A stretch of 22,841 nt of DNA from Anaerolineaceae bacterium (lineage in GTDB: Bacteria > Chloroflexota > Anaerolineae > Anaerolineales > Villigracilaceae), in NCBI GenBank assembly GCA_009885445.1, contig VFKQ01000101.1:1-22841 (forward strand), read 5' to 3'. The position numbers and the translations under genes are program-made. The notes below the pieces were generated by a model. The model ran no database searches, was not told the origin of the DNA, and saw nothing but the letters and a program-made list of their open reading frames with translations. Shown here piece after piece: positions 14,315 through 20,968 of this stretch. The number at the start of each line of letters is the position of its first letter. Position 1 is the first letter of the stretch.

Positions 14315-14343
14315 ATTCTAGAACGTGCGTTCTAGAATGTCAA
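14315..14343 (-). promoter_or_regulatory. Consensus promoter filled by a GAAC-N4-GTTC palindrome
   Basis: On the minus strand a perfect TTGACA (14338-14343) and TAGAAT (14315-14320) are spaced by exactly 17 bases. The region 14315-14338 is a palindrome with 11-base arms (ATTCTAGAACG / CGTTCTAGAAT) around two bases. It overlaps both promoter boxes, so a bound protein would block polymerase. The core GAAC-GTGC-GTTC fits the inner part of the B. subtilis-type LexA box (CGAACRNRYGTTCG; only the outer base on each side differs). TetR-type operators can look similar. The leader to the VOC ATG is about 33 bases. Confidence 0.88.
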
Positions 14344-14348
14344 GCCCC

Positions 14349-14384
14349 AGATGTGGTGAGTTTTTTGGCGAACGGCCCACATCT
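14349..14384. other. Inverted repeat upstream of the VOC promoter
   Basis: AGATGTGG (14349-14356) and CCACATCT (14377-14384) form 8-base arms 20 bases apart, starting 6 bases upstream of the -35 box. It may be an extra regulatory site or a weak transcript structure. Its role is unknown. Confidence 0.35.
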
Positions 14385-14394
14385 TGTCGGTGAT

Positions 14395-14424
14395 AAAAAA
14401 ATTGCCGGCAGTTGCACTGCCGGC
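14395..14424 (-). terminator. Terminator of the PilZ gene
   Basis: GCCGGCAG (14404-14411) pairs with CTGCCGGC (14417-14424) around a 5-base loop. On the minus strand it is followed by a U-run (14395-14401). It lies 35 bases after the PilZ stop, so it isolates the VOC operon from upstream transcription. Confidence 0.9.
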
Positions 14425-14459
14425 CCGGAAGAAACTAAAAAATGACCAAATCAAAAAAA

Positions 14460-14801
14460 TCAGGATGCAAATTTCGCAACAATGCGCAGAAATATTTCGC
14501 GATCATCCGCCATGATCTCTACGATCTTGAAGCCCACGTGATAGAGGTTGGGTTGAATGGTGTCGGTGCGGCACCACTTGGTTTGACCGACAAAAATGAT
14601 GTAGGGCCGGTCAGCAAGATCGGGGGTTAGCTCGGCGCGCAGGTAGTAGTCTTTGTTGAGCGGCAACGGCTTGCTGGTTTCAAGGCGCAAGCCGTCGGGG
14701 CTGACATCCACCATATGCCCAAGCAATTCCTGGGTATCATCGTCGTCCACGCGCATATAGTAGGAAAATTTTTTGCGGGGGGTTGTTCGTTTCTCAGCCA
14801 T
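14460..14801 (-). CDS. PilZ domain protein (c-di-GMP receptor)
   Basis: PilZ domains bind cyclic di-GMP and change the behaviour of partners. Both binding motifs are present: RxxxR at Arg5-Arg9 (RTTPR) and DxSxxG at Asp32-Gly37 (DVSPDG). The 113 residues contain only this domain, so it must act by contact with another protein. It starts 31 bases after the stop of the PIG-L deacetylase on the same strand. Its usual targets (motility, exopolysaccharide) are not represented in the window. No GGDEF or EAL enzyme is nearby. Confidence 0.92.
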   Translation of the reverse strand: MAEKRTTPRKKFSYYMRVDDDDTQELLGHMVDVSPDGLRLETSKPLPLNKDYYLRAELTPDLADRPYIIFVGQTKWCRTDTIQPNLYHVGFKIVEIMADDREIFLRIVAKFAS

Positions 14802-14832
14802 TTCGATTCACCTTCACCTTTCTGGTAGACGA

Positions 14833-15675
14833 TTAAACATAATCAAAAAGATCGTGGCGGCGTTTGGGCGATTTTGGCGCTGGATACGCTTGCATGAAGT
14901 CATCATGCAAGCCCAACAATTTTACAATAATACCCCAAAGTCCGCGGCCCTGCCCTGGTCCTATTTGCGAGGCGTGGCAGGCACTGGCCAGGCGCTTCGC
15001 TTCTTGGGCCGAGCGGACATTGAGGCTCACATGGATGGGGAAACTCACTTCGGCCAACTCTTTGATGTTGATGTCGCCATTGCGTCCAAATTTAGTGGGG
15101 TCTTTTCCGAAGAGAGTCATCAGGCGCATAGACCAGCGTAGGAAGCCGCGCGAGAAAACTTGAAAGTAGAGTGCGCCCGGTTGAAACGGGGCACCCGCCT
15201 CGGGGTGGAAAGAAGCGTCGTCCGCTTTTTCGAACGCGAGTACTGTGGCGTTGTGAATATGAATATGGTCGGGATGTTTGTATCCGCCGATGGGGTCGAA
15301 GGTGATGACCACGTCGGGCTTTAAGTCGCGGATATATTTGACGACACGACCGGCCACTTCGTCGAGCGAGTGGTTGATCTGCGCGTCAGGATGTTGGTTG
15401 GGCTCACTGCCGGGCATGCCCGAATCGCGATAGTCTAAAAAGAAAACGTCTTTCAGGCCGAGATATTTTGCGGCGCGCATTAATTCGTCGGTGCGCAGTT
15501 CGGCAATGTCTTTGAAGCCTTCCAAAAATTTTGCGTCCACGCTGCCCACTTCACCGCGCGTGGCGCAGATGTAATAAGTGTCATAGCCTTTTTGCGCATA
15601 CAATGCAAGTGTGCCGCCGAGGCCGAAAGATTCATCGTCGGGATGCGCAAGAACTGCCAGAATTGTTTTGGTCAT
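14833..15675 (-). CDS. PIG-L/LmbE family deacetylase (MshB/Mca-like)
   Basis: These zinc enzymes remove acetyl groups from N-acetyl-amino-sugars or cleave thiol-sugar conjugates. The metal site is seen as AHPDDE (His11, Asp14) and HPDH (134-137). The C-terminal ACHASQ segment recalls the Mca and MshB branch that handles mycothiol-like thiols. At 280 residues the length is right for that branch. A GAGG ribosome site precedes the ATG. It is divergent from the MetB-like gene, with a 173-base intergenic region. A DinB-type domain, often found in thiol-transferase enzymes, occurs elsewhere in the window (4770-5972), but linking the two is speculative. The true substrate is unknown. Confidence 0.9.
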   Translation of the reverse strand: MTKTILAVLAHPDDESFGLGGTLALYAQKGYDTYYICATRGEVGSVDAKFLEGFKDIAELRTDELMRAAKYLGLKDVFFLDYRDSGMPGSEPNQHPDAQINHSLDEVAGRVVKYIRDLKPDVVITFDPIGGYKHPDHIHIHNATVLAFEKADDASFHPEAGAPFQPGALYFQVFSRGFLRWSMRLMTLFGKDPTKFGRNGDINIKELAEVSFPIHVSLNVRSAQEAKRLASACHASQIGPGQGRGLWGIIVKLLGLHDDFMQAYPAPKSPKRRHDLFDYV

Positions 15676-15776
15676 TTTTCCTCGTTTACATGGTACTGCG
15701 TAATTTGCCGGGCCAAAAGCTTAATTTTTTAGCGCATCTTCGCACTTGAAAGTATAGAAATTAATGCGGCGAGCAG

Positions 15777-15782
15777 TATAAT
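15777..15782 (+). promoter_or_regulatory. Candidate -10 box for the MetB-like gene
   Basis: A perfect TATAAT lies 66 bases before the chosen start at 15849. The best -35 is TAGAAA, 16 bases upstream, which is weak. The predicted transcript start is near 15789, leaving room for a regulated leader of about 60 bases. Confidence 0.5.
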
Positions 15783-15848
15783 CGTTATTGTTCAACGCAC
15801 AGACGGCACGTGGACGCCGAAGTATACATGAAGACCCAAGGAGACTCG

Positions 15849-16985
15849 ATGCAATTTGAAACGCTCGCCATCCATGCCGGCCAGGAGCCTGACCCAAACA
15901 ACGGCGCGGTGATGACACCGGTTTACATGACATCCACATATAAGCAGGACGGAATCGGAAAGCCGCGTCAGGGTTACGAATATTCGCGCACACATAATCC
16001 CACGCGCAAGGCATTACAAGATTGCCTGGCCGCGCTCGAAAATGGGACCTGGGGATTGTGCTTCGGCTCGGGCATGGCGGCCACCGACACGGTTCTGCGA
16101 TTGCTCTCGAGCGGGGAGCACGTGGTGGCCGGCAACGATGTTTATGGAGGCACCTTCCGCCTCTTCGACAAAATCCTACGCCGCTTCAATCTGGACTTTG
16201 CGTTTGCTGACACAACCGATGTAGAGAATCTAGCGGACGCGTTAACCCCCGCGACGCGCATTGTGTGGCTCGAAACTCCCACCAACCCCCTGCTGGCGGT
16301 CTCGGATATTCGCGCAGTGGTGGCAATGGCGAAATCGCACGCGAACAAACCATTGGTGGTTGTAGACAACACCTTCGCCACGCCGTATCTGCAACGTCCG
16401 CTGGATTTGGGCGCGGACCTGGTGATTCACTCGATGACAAAATATCTCGGCGGACATTCCGATGCCATCGGCGGTGCGATCATTGGCAACGACCCCGAGC
16501 TGGGTCAACAGCTCGCTTATTTGCAAAACGCAATCGGCGCAGTGCTCAGCCCGATGGATTCGTTTTTGATTCTGCGCGGAATTAAAACCTTGCCCATCCG
16601 CATGGACCGTCATGCAGAGAATGCTGAAAAGATTGTCAATTTTTTAGTGGCGCACAAACAAGTGGCGCGTGTCATTTATCCATTTCACGAGAGTCATCCA
16701 AACGTTCAAATCGCCAAGCGCCAGATGCGCAACGGCGGCGGCATGATTTCGTTCATTCTCAAGGGCGGCGCAGATGCGGCCATTCGCACTGCCGAAGCGA
16801 CGAAAATATTCACACTGGCCGAGTCGTTGGGCGGAGTCGAGTCGCTCATTGAAGTCCCTGCGGCGATGACGCACCTTTCGACGAAAGGCTCGCCACTCGA
16901 AGTGGACGCGGGGCTGGTGCGTCTCTCGGTGGGCATTGAGAACGTGGACGATTTGATCGCGGACTTGGAGAGGGCGATTGGGTAG
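15849..16985 (+). CDS. metB: Cystathionine gamma-synthase/lyase family (PLP) enzyme
   Basis: These enzymes join cysteine with an activated homoserine to make cystathionine, or split cystathionine, in sulfur amino-acid metabolism. The PLP fold is clear: YEYSRTHNPTR, GSGMAAT, DNTFATPY with Asp173, and the Schiff-base Lys198 in HSMTKYLGGHSD. The C-terminal ESLGGVESLIEVPAAMTH and LSVGIENVDDLIADL blocks complete it. At 378 residues it is full length. The start is placed at 15849 because AAGGAG (15838-15843) sits 5 bases before this ATG; upstream GTG (15810) and ATG (15828) have no ribosome site. The sequence style is closest to mycobacterial MetB, but synthase and lyase cannot be separated reliably by eye. 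Confidence 0.93.
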   Translation: MQFETLAIHAGQEPDPNNGAVMTPVYMTSTYKQDGIGKPRQGYEYSRTHNPTRKALQDCLAALENGTWGLCFGSGMAATDTVLRLLSSGEHVVAGNDVYGGTFRLFDKILRRFNLDFAFADTTDVENLADALTPATRIVWLETPTNPLLAVSDIRAVVAMAKSHANKPLVVVDNTFATPYLQRPLDLGADLVIHSMTKYLGGHSDAIGGAIIGNDPELGQQLAYLQNAIGAVLSPMDSFLILRGIKTLPIRMDRHAENAEKIVNFLVAHKQVARVIYPFHESHPNVQIAKRQMRNGGGMISFILKGGADAAIRTAEATKIFTLAESLGGVESLIEVPAAMTHLSTKGSPLEVDAGLVRLSVGIENVDDLIADLERAIG

Positions 16986-17054
16986 ATGAAGAGAGAAGAG
17001 AGTAGAGAGTAGAGAGTAGAGAATGGTAAATGGTAAATGGCGATTAGAGAGTCG
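16985..17054. repeat. Degenerate heptanucleotide array after the MetB-like gene
   Basis: Starting on the last base of the stop codon, the sequence divides into ten consecutive 7-base words: GATGAAG, AGAGAAG, three AGAGTAG, AGAATGG, two TAAATGG, CGATTAG and AGAGTCG. Some are identical, others differ by one to three bases. The gap 16986-17309 otherwise contains the fold-back element and a terminator, with no gene. Confidence 0.75.
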
Positions 17055-17099
17055 ACTCGGATGCGCAGATATTTCTACTTACCTAAATTACAAGAAGAC

Positions 17100-17271
17100 T
17101 AACCACCTGACACTTTCGAATCAAGTGGTGGTCGAGTAGCCCTGAGGTACTCCGTCCGCCGTATCGAGACCACGTTTACAGTGGTTTCGCGGTTCGGTGG
17201 TCTCGATACGGCGGACGAACACCGCCTACTCGACCACCAGCGTTTTTTTGAAGCAAACTGTCAGGTGGCTA
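17100..17271. mobile_element. Fold-back (MITE-like) element, about 172 bases
   Basis: The outer ends are imperfect inverted repeats (TAACCACCTGACACTTTC at 17100 and CAAACTGTCAGGTGGCTA ending at 17271). Inside are two perfect pairs: TGGTGGTCGAGTAG (17126-17139) with CTACTCGACCACCA (17226-17239), and GTCCGCCGTATCGAGACCAC (17154-17173) with its complement (17197-17216). It has no coding capacity. From general knowledge, palindromes joining GGTCGAGTAG-like and CGTATCGAGACC-like halves occur as dispersed repeats in Actinobacteria, so spread by transposition is plausible. Confidence 0.75.
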
Positions 17272-17314
17272 AATAACAAGCGGACTTCCTTTTTGAGGAA
17301 GTCCGTTTGTTATT
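17272..17314. terminator. Bidirectional terminator between converging genes
   Basis: An 18-base arm (17272-17289) pairs with 17297-17314 with one mismatch around a 7-base loop. The stop codon of the minus-strand phosphatase (17310-17312) is within the right arm. AT-rich ends allow it to serve both strands. Confidence 0.88.
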
Positions 17315-18548
17315 TCTTGCGATAATGCACGGTGACCATGGTCACGTCGTCATCTTGGGGTGCGCCGCGGCGGAAGACGCGCAGGGCGGAGTTCATTTGC
17401 AAACAGGCATCGGCGGCAGATAGGCCCGCCACCTTTGCCATGGTCTGCATGACGCGCTCCAGCCCGAATGGCTCGCCGCCCGGCTCGCGGCAATCGGTGA
17501 GGCCGTCTGTGTAAAGAAGCAACGTGGAGCCAGGCTCAAGTTGGATGGTTTTTTCGTCGAGGGAGATCGGGTCCCATAAGCCGATGGCCATGCCAGCGGC
17601 GTGTGGCAGGCGCGTCACTTCGCCGGTGGGCGAAACGATGACGGGGGTTTCGTGGCCGGCGCGGGCATAGGTGAATTCGCCGGTGTCAATATTAAGTACC
17701 GCATATAACACGGTGACAAATTGGGTTGATTTTTCGAGGCGGGTGATGTGACCATTGACGACGCGCAGAATCGTTCCGGGTTGTATGGAGCGATCTGATT
17801 CGGCCATGATTAGCGCGTGGGTGCGGGCCATGTAAATGGCGGAGGGGATGCCCTTGTCGGCCACGTCGCCGATGACGATGCCGACCAGATTTTCACCCAG
17901 CGGGAAGACGTCGTAGAAGTCGCCACCCACTTGACGCGCGGGTTCGATCGAGGCGCCAAAGTCTACGCCTGGGCGGACGATTAACTGGTCGGGCAGGATG
18001 CTCATCTGAATGTCGGCGGCGACGCGCAGTTCTTTCTCTAGGCGTTCCTTTTCGACGATCTGCTCGTGAGCATCCTTCAATTCATCGAAGGCTTTTTGTA
18101 ATTGATGATTTTTTTCGGTCAGGTCGCGGAAGGTGGAGGTGTTGGTTGCGTCGAGGCGTTGACTCGAAACACGCACCATCGAATAGGCGAGGACGGGATA
18201 GCGCCGAAGCAAGTCGTCAAACTCGCCGCGACTCATGGTGAGTAGTGTGGTCACCCCGCGCGCGCGGACGGTGGCGGTGCGCTGTCCGCCGGGCATGATC
18301 AGGGCCATGTCGCCGAAGTATTCGCCGGCGCCAATTATATTTAAAAGAAGTTCGTCGTCGGTGCCGGCGGCGCGCAGGATTTCGACCTGACCGTCAGCGA
18401 TGATATAGAGATGCTCGCCCACTTCGCCTTCGCGATATAGAATTTCCCTGGCTTGCAGTTCCAACACTTTAAGACTTGAGACCAGTTGGTTCAAGTCATC
18501 TTCTGGCAAATCGGAGAGCAGGGGAATGCGGGAGAGGAGGTTGGGCAT
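17310..18548 (-). CDS. Cyclic-nucleotide-binding PP2C/SpoIIE-type phosphatase
   Basis: A soluble signalling phosphatase of 412 residues. Residues 5-125 are a cyclic-nucleotide-binding domain with the phosphate cassette GEYFGDMALIMPGGQRTATV (about 75-94). Residues 140-180 form a likely coiled coil. Residues 185-412 are the SpoIIE/PP2C catalytic domain with metal-binding Asp210/Asp213 (GGDFYDVF), Asp228 (GDVADKG), Asp348 (YTDGLTD) and Asp400/401 (QDDDVTMV). Proteins of this class often dephosphorylate anti-sigma-factor antagonists in stress pathways; the window has no such partner. It follows the deoxynucleoside kinase by 9 bases, so the two are co-expressed. Whether the CNB domain binds cAMP is unknown. 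Confidence 0.93.
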   Translation of the reverse strand: MPNLLSRIPLLSDLPEDDLNQLVSSLKVLELQAREILYREGEVGEHLYIIADGQVEILRAAGTDDELLLNIIGAGEYFGDMALIMPGGQRTATVRARGVTTLLTMSRGEFDDLLRRYPVLAYSMVRVSSQRLDATNTSTFRDLTEKNHQLQKAFDELKDAHEQIVEKERLEKELRVAADIQMSILPDQLIVRPGVDFGASIEPARQVGGDFYDVFPLGENLVGIVIGDVADKGIPSAIYMARTHALIMAESDRSIQPGTILRVVNGHITRLEKSTQFVTVLYAVLNIDTGEFTYARAGHETPVIVSPTGEVTRLPHAAGMAIGLWDPISLDEKTIQLEPGSTLLLYTDGLTDCREPGGEPFGLERVMQTMAKVAGLSAADACLQMNSALRVFRRGAPQDDDVTMVTVHYRKK

Positions 18549-18557
18549 GGGATTTTT

Positions 18558-19199
18558 TTAGTCGCGCAAGTCTACCACTTCTTTACCGGCGAGCTTATCT
18601 TGAATGCGGCTGACGACCAGATCGAGGTGTTGCGGCTGGTGGACGTAGTCGAGGTCATCGGTGCGGATGGTGAGCACGGGGCACAGGTCGAAGGGGGTCA
18701 GCCAGTCGTCGTAGAAACTGTCGAGCAGGGAGAGGTATTCGGAGGTGATGCCAGTTTCGATGTTGCGCGCGCGGCGGTGGATGCGCTCCATCAATATGGG
18801 CACGGGGGCTTTGAGATAAATCAACAGACCGGGTCGGGGCAGGCCGCGCACGACGAGGTCGAAGAGGCGGCGGTAGGCGAGGTAATCGCGCTCGGAGAGA
18901 TTGCCGAGGTGATGCAAGGCGCGGGCGAAAATGAAGGCGTCTTCATAAATACTACGGTCGAGGATGGCGGAGCGGGCGTCGCGCGCGGCTTCCCAGTATT
19001 GTTCTGCGCGGTGACCGAGGAAGAAGACTTGTAAATGAAAAGCCCAGGCGCGCATCTCGCCGTAGAAATCGGAGAGGTAGGGATTGTCTGAGACGGACTC
19101 GTAGCCCGTCCACCAGCCGAGGCGCGCGCCGATGCGTTCGGTGAGCGCGGTTTTTCCGGCGCCAATATTTCCTGCGATAACGACGAGATGTTTTGTCAT
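18558..19199 (-). CDS. Deoxynucleoside kinase (dNK family)
   Basis: This family phosphorylates deoxyadenosine, deoxyguanosine or deoxycytidine in nucleotide salvage. The 213-residue protein has Walker A GNIGAGKT (10-17), the LDRSIYEDAFIFA substrate block, and the HRRARNIETGI lid. The start is placed at 19199 because the P-loop always begins near the N-terminus; the open frame extends to 19679 only by running backwards through the permease gene in another frame. No good ribosome site is seen before the ATG. A 15-base-pair hairpin (19222-19254) stands between this gene and the upstream permease, so it could have a separate transcript. It is 9 bases from the phosphatase gene that follows. Confidence 0.92.
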   Translation of the reverse strand: MTKHLVVIAGNIGAGKTALTERIGARLGWWTGYESVSDNPYLSDFYGEMRAWAFHLQVFFLGHRAEQYWEAARDARSAILDRSIYEDAFIFARALHHLGNLSERDYLAYRRLFDLVVRGLPRPGLLIYLKAPVPILMERIHRRARNIETGITSEYLSLLDSFYDDWLTPFDLCPVLTIRTDDLDYVHQPQHLDLVVSRIQDKLAGKEVVDLRD

Positions 19200-19221
19200 T
19201 TCGCCGAGTATAGCAGAAAAG

Positions 19222-19254
19222 TTGTAGGGGCACGGCGACGCCGTGCCCCTACAA
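19222..19254. repeat. Perfect GC-rich hairpin repeat
   Basis: TTGTAGGGGCACGGC (19222-19236) and its exact complement (19240-19254) enclose a three-base loop. It begins one base after the permease stop on the minus strand, with only a weak U-run, and may act as a terminator. From general knowledge the words TAGGGGCACGGC and GCCGTGCCCCTA are common in dispersed bacterial hairpin repeats. Confidence 0.8.
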
Positions 19255-19255
19255 A

Positions 19256-20056
19256 TCAAACCGTCTCGAGGGTACCGCGGCGTTTGGCGACGGTTTCGAA
19301 GGCGGCGAACATGAAGTAGCCGATGATGCCGTAGACCACGCCGATGAGAAGTTCCTGCCACAAGAGGGGAGAAATTGACTCGAGGCTCGAACCCGCTACG
19401 AGCAGGCGCGAGGCGGCGATTCCACGAGTCAGTGGCAGGAGGTTGGAGATGGTCTGCATCCACAACGGAAATTTGTCTAATGCAACATTCGCGCCAGAAA
19501 AAATTAGCAGAAGAAAATAAACGGTGTTGTTGATGAACATGACGTTGGCGGTGATGAGACTCAAACAGCCCATCAACAAACCGAGGGCGCAGGTGCTGAA
19601 GGTGGTGACGAGGATGGTCAGGCCGAGGGCGGAGAGATCGGTGTTGGAGAGGTCGAGATTGAAAAGAAGCACGCCCCACATGAAGGCGATGACGACACCG
19701 AGCGCGCCGTCGATGACGTGCATGAAGGCGCGGCCAAAGAAGAGCGCGAAACGATTGGCGGGCGTGCCGAATAAATATGGAAGTGTGCCCATGGAGCGGT
19801 CATTGCCGATGCTCATGGTGACGCCGAAGATGCCGCTGACCGCGGTAATCTGCACTGCGTTGCCGATGACGTAAAAATTGATGTTGCTTGCGCTGGTGGC
19901 GTAGGTGCCGAGCAAAACGAAGAACATCATCTGCGCCAGCGGCATGAGAATCTTGGAGGCCGTGTAAGTGACCGGGCGCAACCAGTGGAAGAGGGCGATG
20001 TATGAAAGCAGTGTGCCCTGCCAGAAGAGTCGAATGTTGACGACGAGTGTATGCAT
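19256..20056 (-). CDS. ABC-2 type transporter permease
   Basis: The 266-residue protein has about six hydrophobic segments (roughly 30-50, 55-80, 105-130, 140-165, 170-192 and 235-255) and no nucleotide-binding motif, matching the ABC-2 permease layout. Such subunits pair with an ATPase to export lipids, drugs or polysaccharides; the substrate here is unknown. It follows the first permease on the same strand after a 114-base gap full of repeats, and probably forms a heterodimer with it. An AAAGG ribosome site stands before the ATG. The hairpin 19222-19254 follows the stop. Confidence 0.88.
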   Translation of the reverse strand: MHTLVVNIRLFWQGTLLSYIALFHWLRPVTYTASKILMPLAQMMFFVLLGTYATSASNINFYVIGNAVQITAVSGIFGVTMSIGNDRSMGTLPYLFGTPANRFALFFGRAFMHVIDGALGVVIAFMWGVLLFNLDLSNTDLSALGLTILVTTFSTCALGLLMGCLSLITANVMFINNTVYFLLLIFSGANVALDKFPLWMQTISNLLPLTRGIAASRLLVAGSSLESISPLLWQELLIGVVYGIIGYFMFAAFETVAKRRGTLETV

Positions 20057-20069
20057 GGGAACCTTTCGA

Positions 20070-20118
20070 GATGCGGGATGCGAGATAGGGGGTGCGAGGT
20101 GCGAGTTAGGAGTTGCGA
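20070..20118. repeat. Degenerate heptanucleotide array between the permease genes
   Basis: Seven consecutive 7-base words: GATGCGG, GATGCGA, GATAGGG, two GGTGCGA, GTTAGGA and GTTGCGA. They start 13 bases upstream of the second permease gene, just beyond its ribosome site. Confidence 0.78.
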
Positions 20119-20124
20119 TTAGAA

Positions 20125-20164
20125 AACTATCGAACTACACAACTATCCAACCATCTAACTATCT
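20125..20164. repeat. Degenerate octanucleotide array between the permease genes
   Basis: Five 8-base words (AACTATCG, AACTACAC, AACTATCC, AACCATCT, AACTATCT) adjoin the heptad array 20070-20118 and end 6 bases before the stop codon of the first permease gene. The pattern is different in period and sequence from its neighbour. Confidence 0.75.
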
Positions 20165-20170
20165 AAAAAA

Positions 20171-20968
20171 CTATTCCATCTCCAGCGTCGCGTCTACGCG
20201 GACTTTGTAGAGCATGTAAGTGAACAGACGGCTGGCAACGACGAGGTCGATTACGCTTAAGAGAATCATCATGGCCCAGGCAAAGAGTATTCCGTTTAGC
20301 GGCAGAGTGGTGGTGGATGTGCCGTGCAGGGCAACTGCGGCCCAATAGGGCGGCAGGATGTAACTGAGCGGAGTCGTCCAGTCGGGGAGCAACAAAATGG
20401 GAAAAAGGAATCCTGCCAGAATGTAGACGGGGAATTCCATGGCGTTCTGCCACTGTTGCACACTGCGATACATGACGAAAATTGGCGCTATCAGCAAACC
20501 GAAACTGACAAAAGCAAACACCGTCAGCGCAAGTGAAATTACAAACAGAAATGGTTGTGAGAGGGTCAGCGAATATCCAAAGAACAGCGCGGCCAAAACG
20601 TAAGCAACGAGCATCGAAAGAATTGACTGAGCCACGTGGGCCAAGTTTTTTCCGAAGACGATTACTTCAAAAGGAATCGGCACGGCCACCAAGCTTTCGA
20701 GCGTGCCGTTCCAGCGTTCGTCGTTAATGCTGTTGCCCGAAATAAAAAGCAAACTGCTCCACAAACCCGTCAGCCCCGAGCCGACGACGACGAACAGGCC
20801 GTAGTCCGCGCCTTTGTCTTTGAGCATGAACAGCGCCAGCAAGGCAATGATCATCGGCTGAAAGAAAACTGCAAACAGGATGAAGCCATCGTTCATCAAA
20901 TTGGTCAGCGTGATTTGCCCAACCGTCAACACGGTGCGCCAATAGCGAAATAAATTAAGGATGTTCAT
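20171..20968 (-). CDS. ABC-2 type transporter permease
   Basis: This 265-residue membrane protein has about six hydrophobic segments (roughly 28-48, 58-80, 108-132, 140-168, 175-200 and 228-248) in ABC-2 style, with the typical MEFPVYILAGFLFPILLLPDW block after the fourth. It overlaps the ATPase gene by four bases (ATGA), so the two are translationally coupled, and a GGAGG ribosome site is inside the ATPase end. It probably forms the transmembrane pore with the permease at 19256-20056. The exported substrate is not evident; the ATPase group includes drug and lipid exporters. Confidence 0.9.
   Translation of the reverse strand: MNILNLFRYWRTVLTVGQITLTNLMNDGFILFAVFFQPMIIALLALFMLKDKGADYGLFVVVGSGLTGLWSSLLFISGNSINDERWNGTLESLVAVPIPFEVIVFGKNLAHVAQSILSMLVAYVLAALFFGYSLTLSQPFLFVISLALTVFAFVSFGLLIAPIFVMYRSVQQWQNAMEFPVYILAGFLFPILLLPDWTTPLSYILPPYWAAVALHGTSTTTLPLNGILFAWAMMILLSVIDLVVASRLFTYMLYKVRVDATLEME

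Noticed and set aside
15810..15848. Upstream GTG/ATG starts for the MetB-like gene
   Set aside because: AAGGAG is correctly placed only before the ATG at 15849, and the family begins close to the FETLAIHAG block.
19200..19679. N-terminal extension of the deoxynucleoside kinase frame (160 codons)
   Set aside because: It runs through the hairpin and out of frame over the permease gene. The P-loop must be near the N-terminus, so the start is at 19199.
20070..20164. Possible CRISPR array
   Set aside because: Units are 7-8 bases with no spacers, and no cas genes are in the window.
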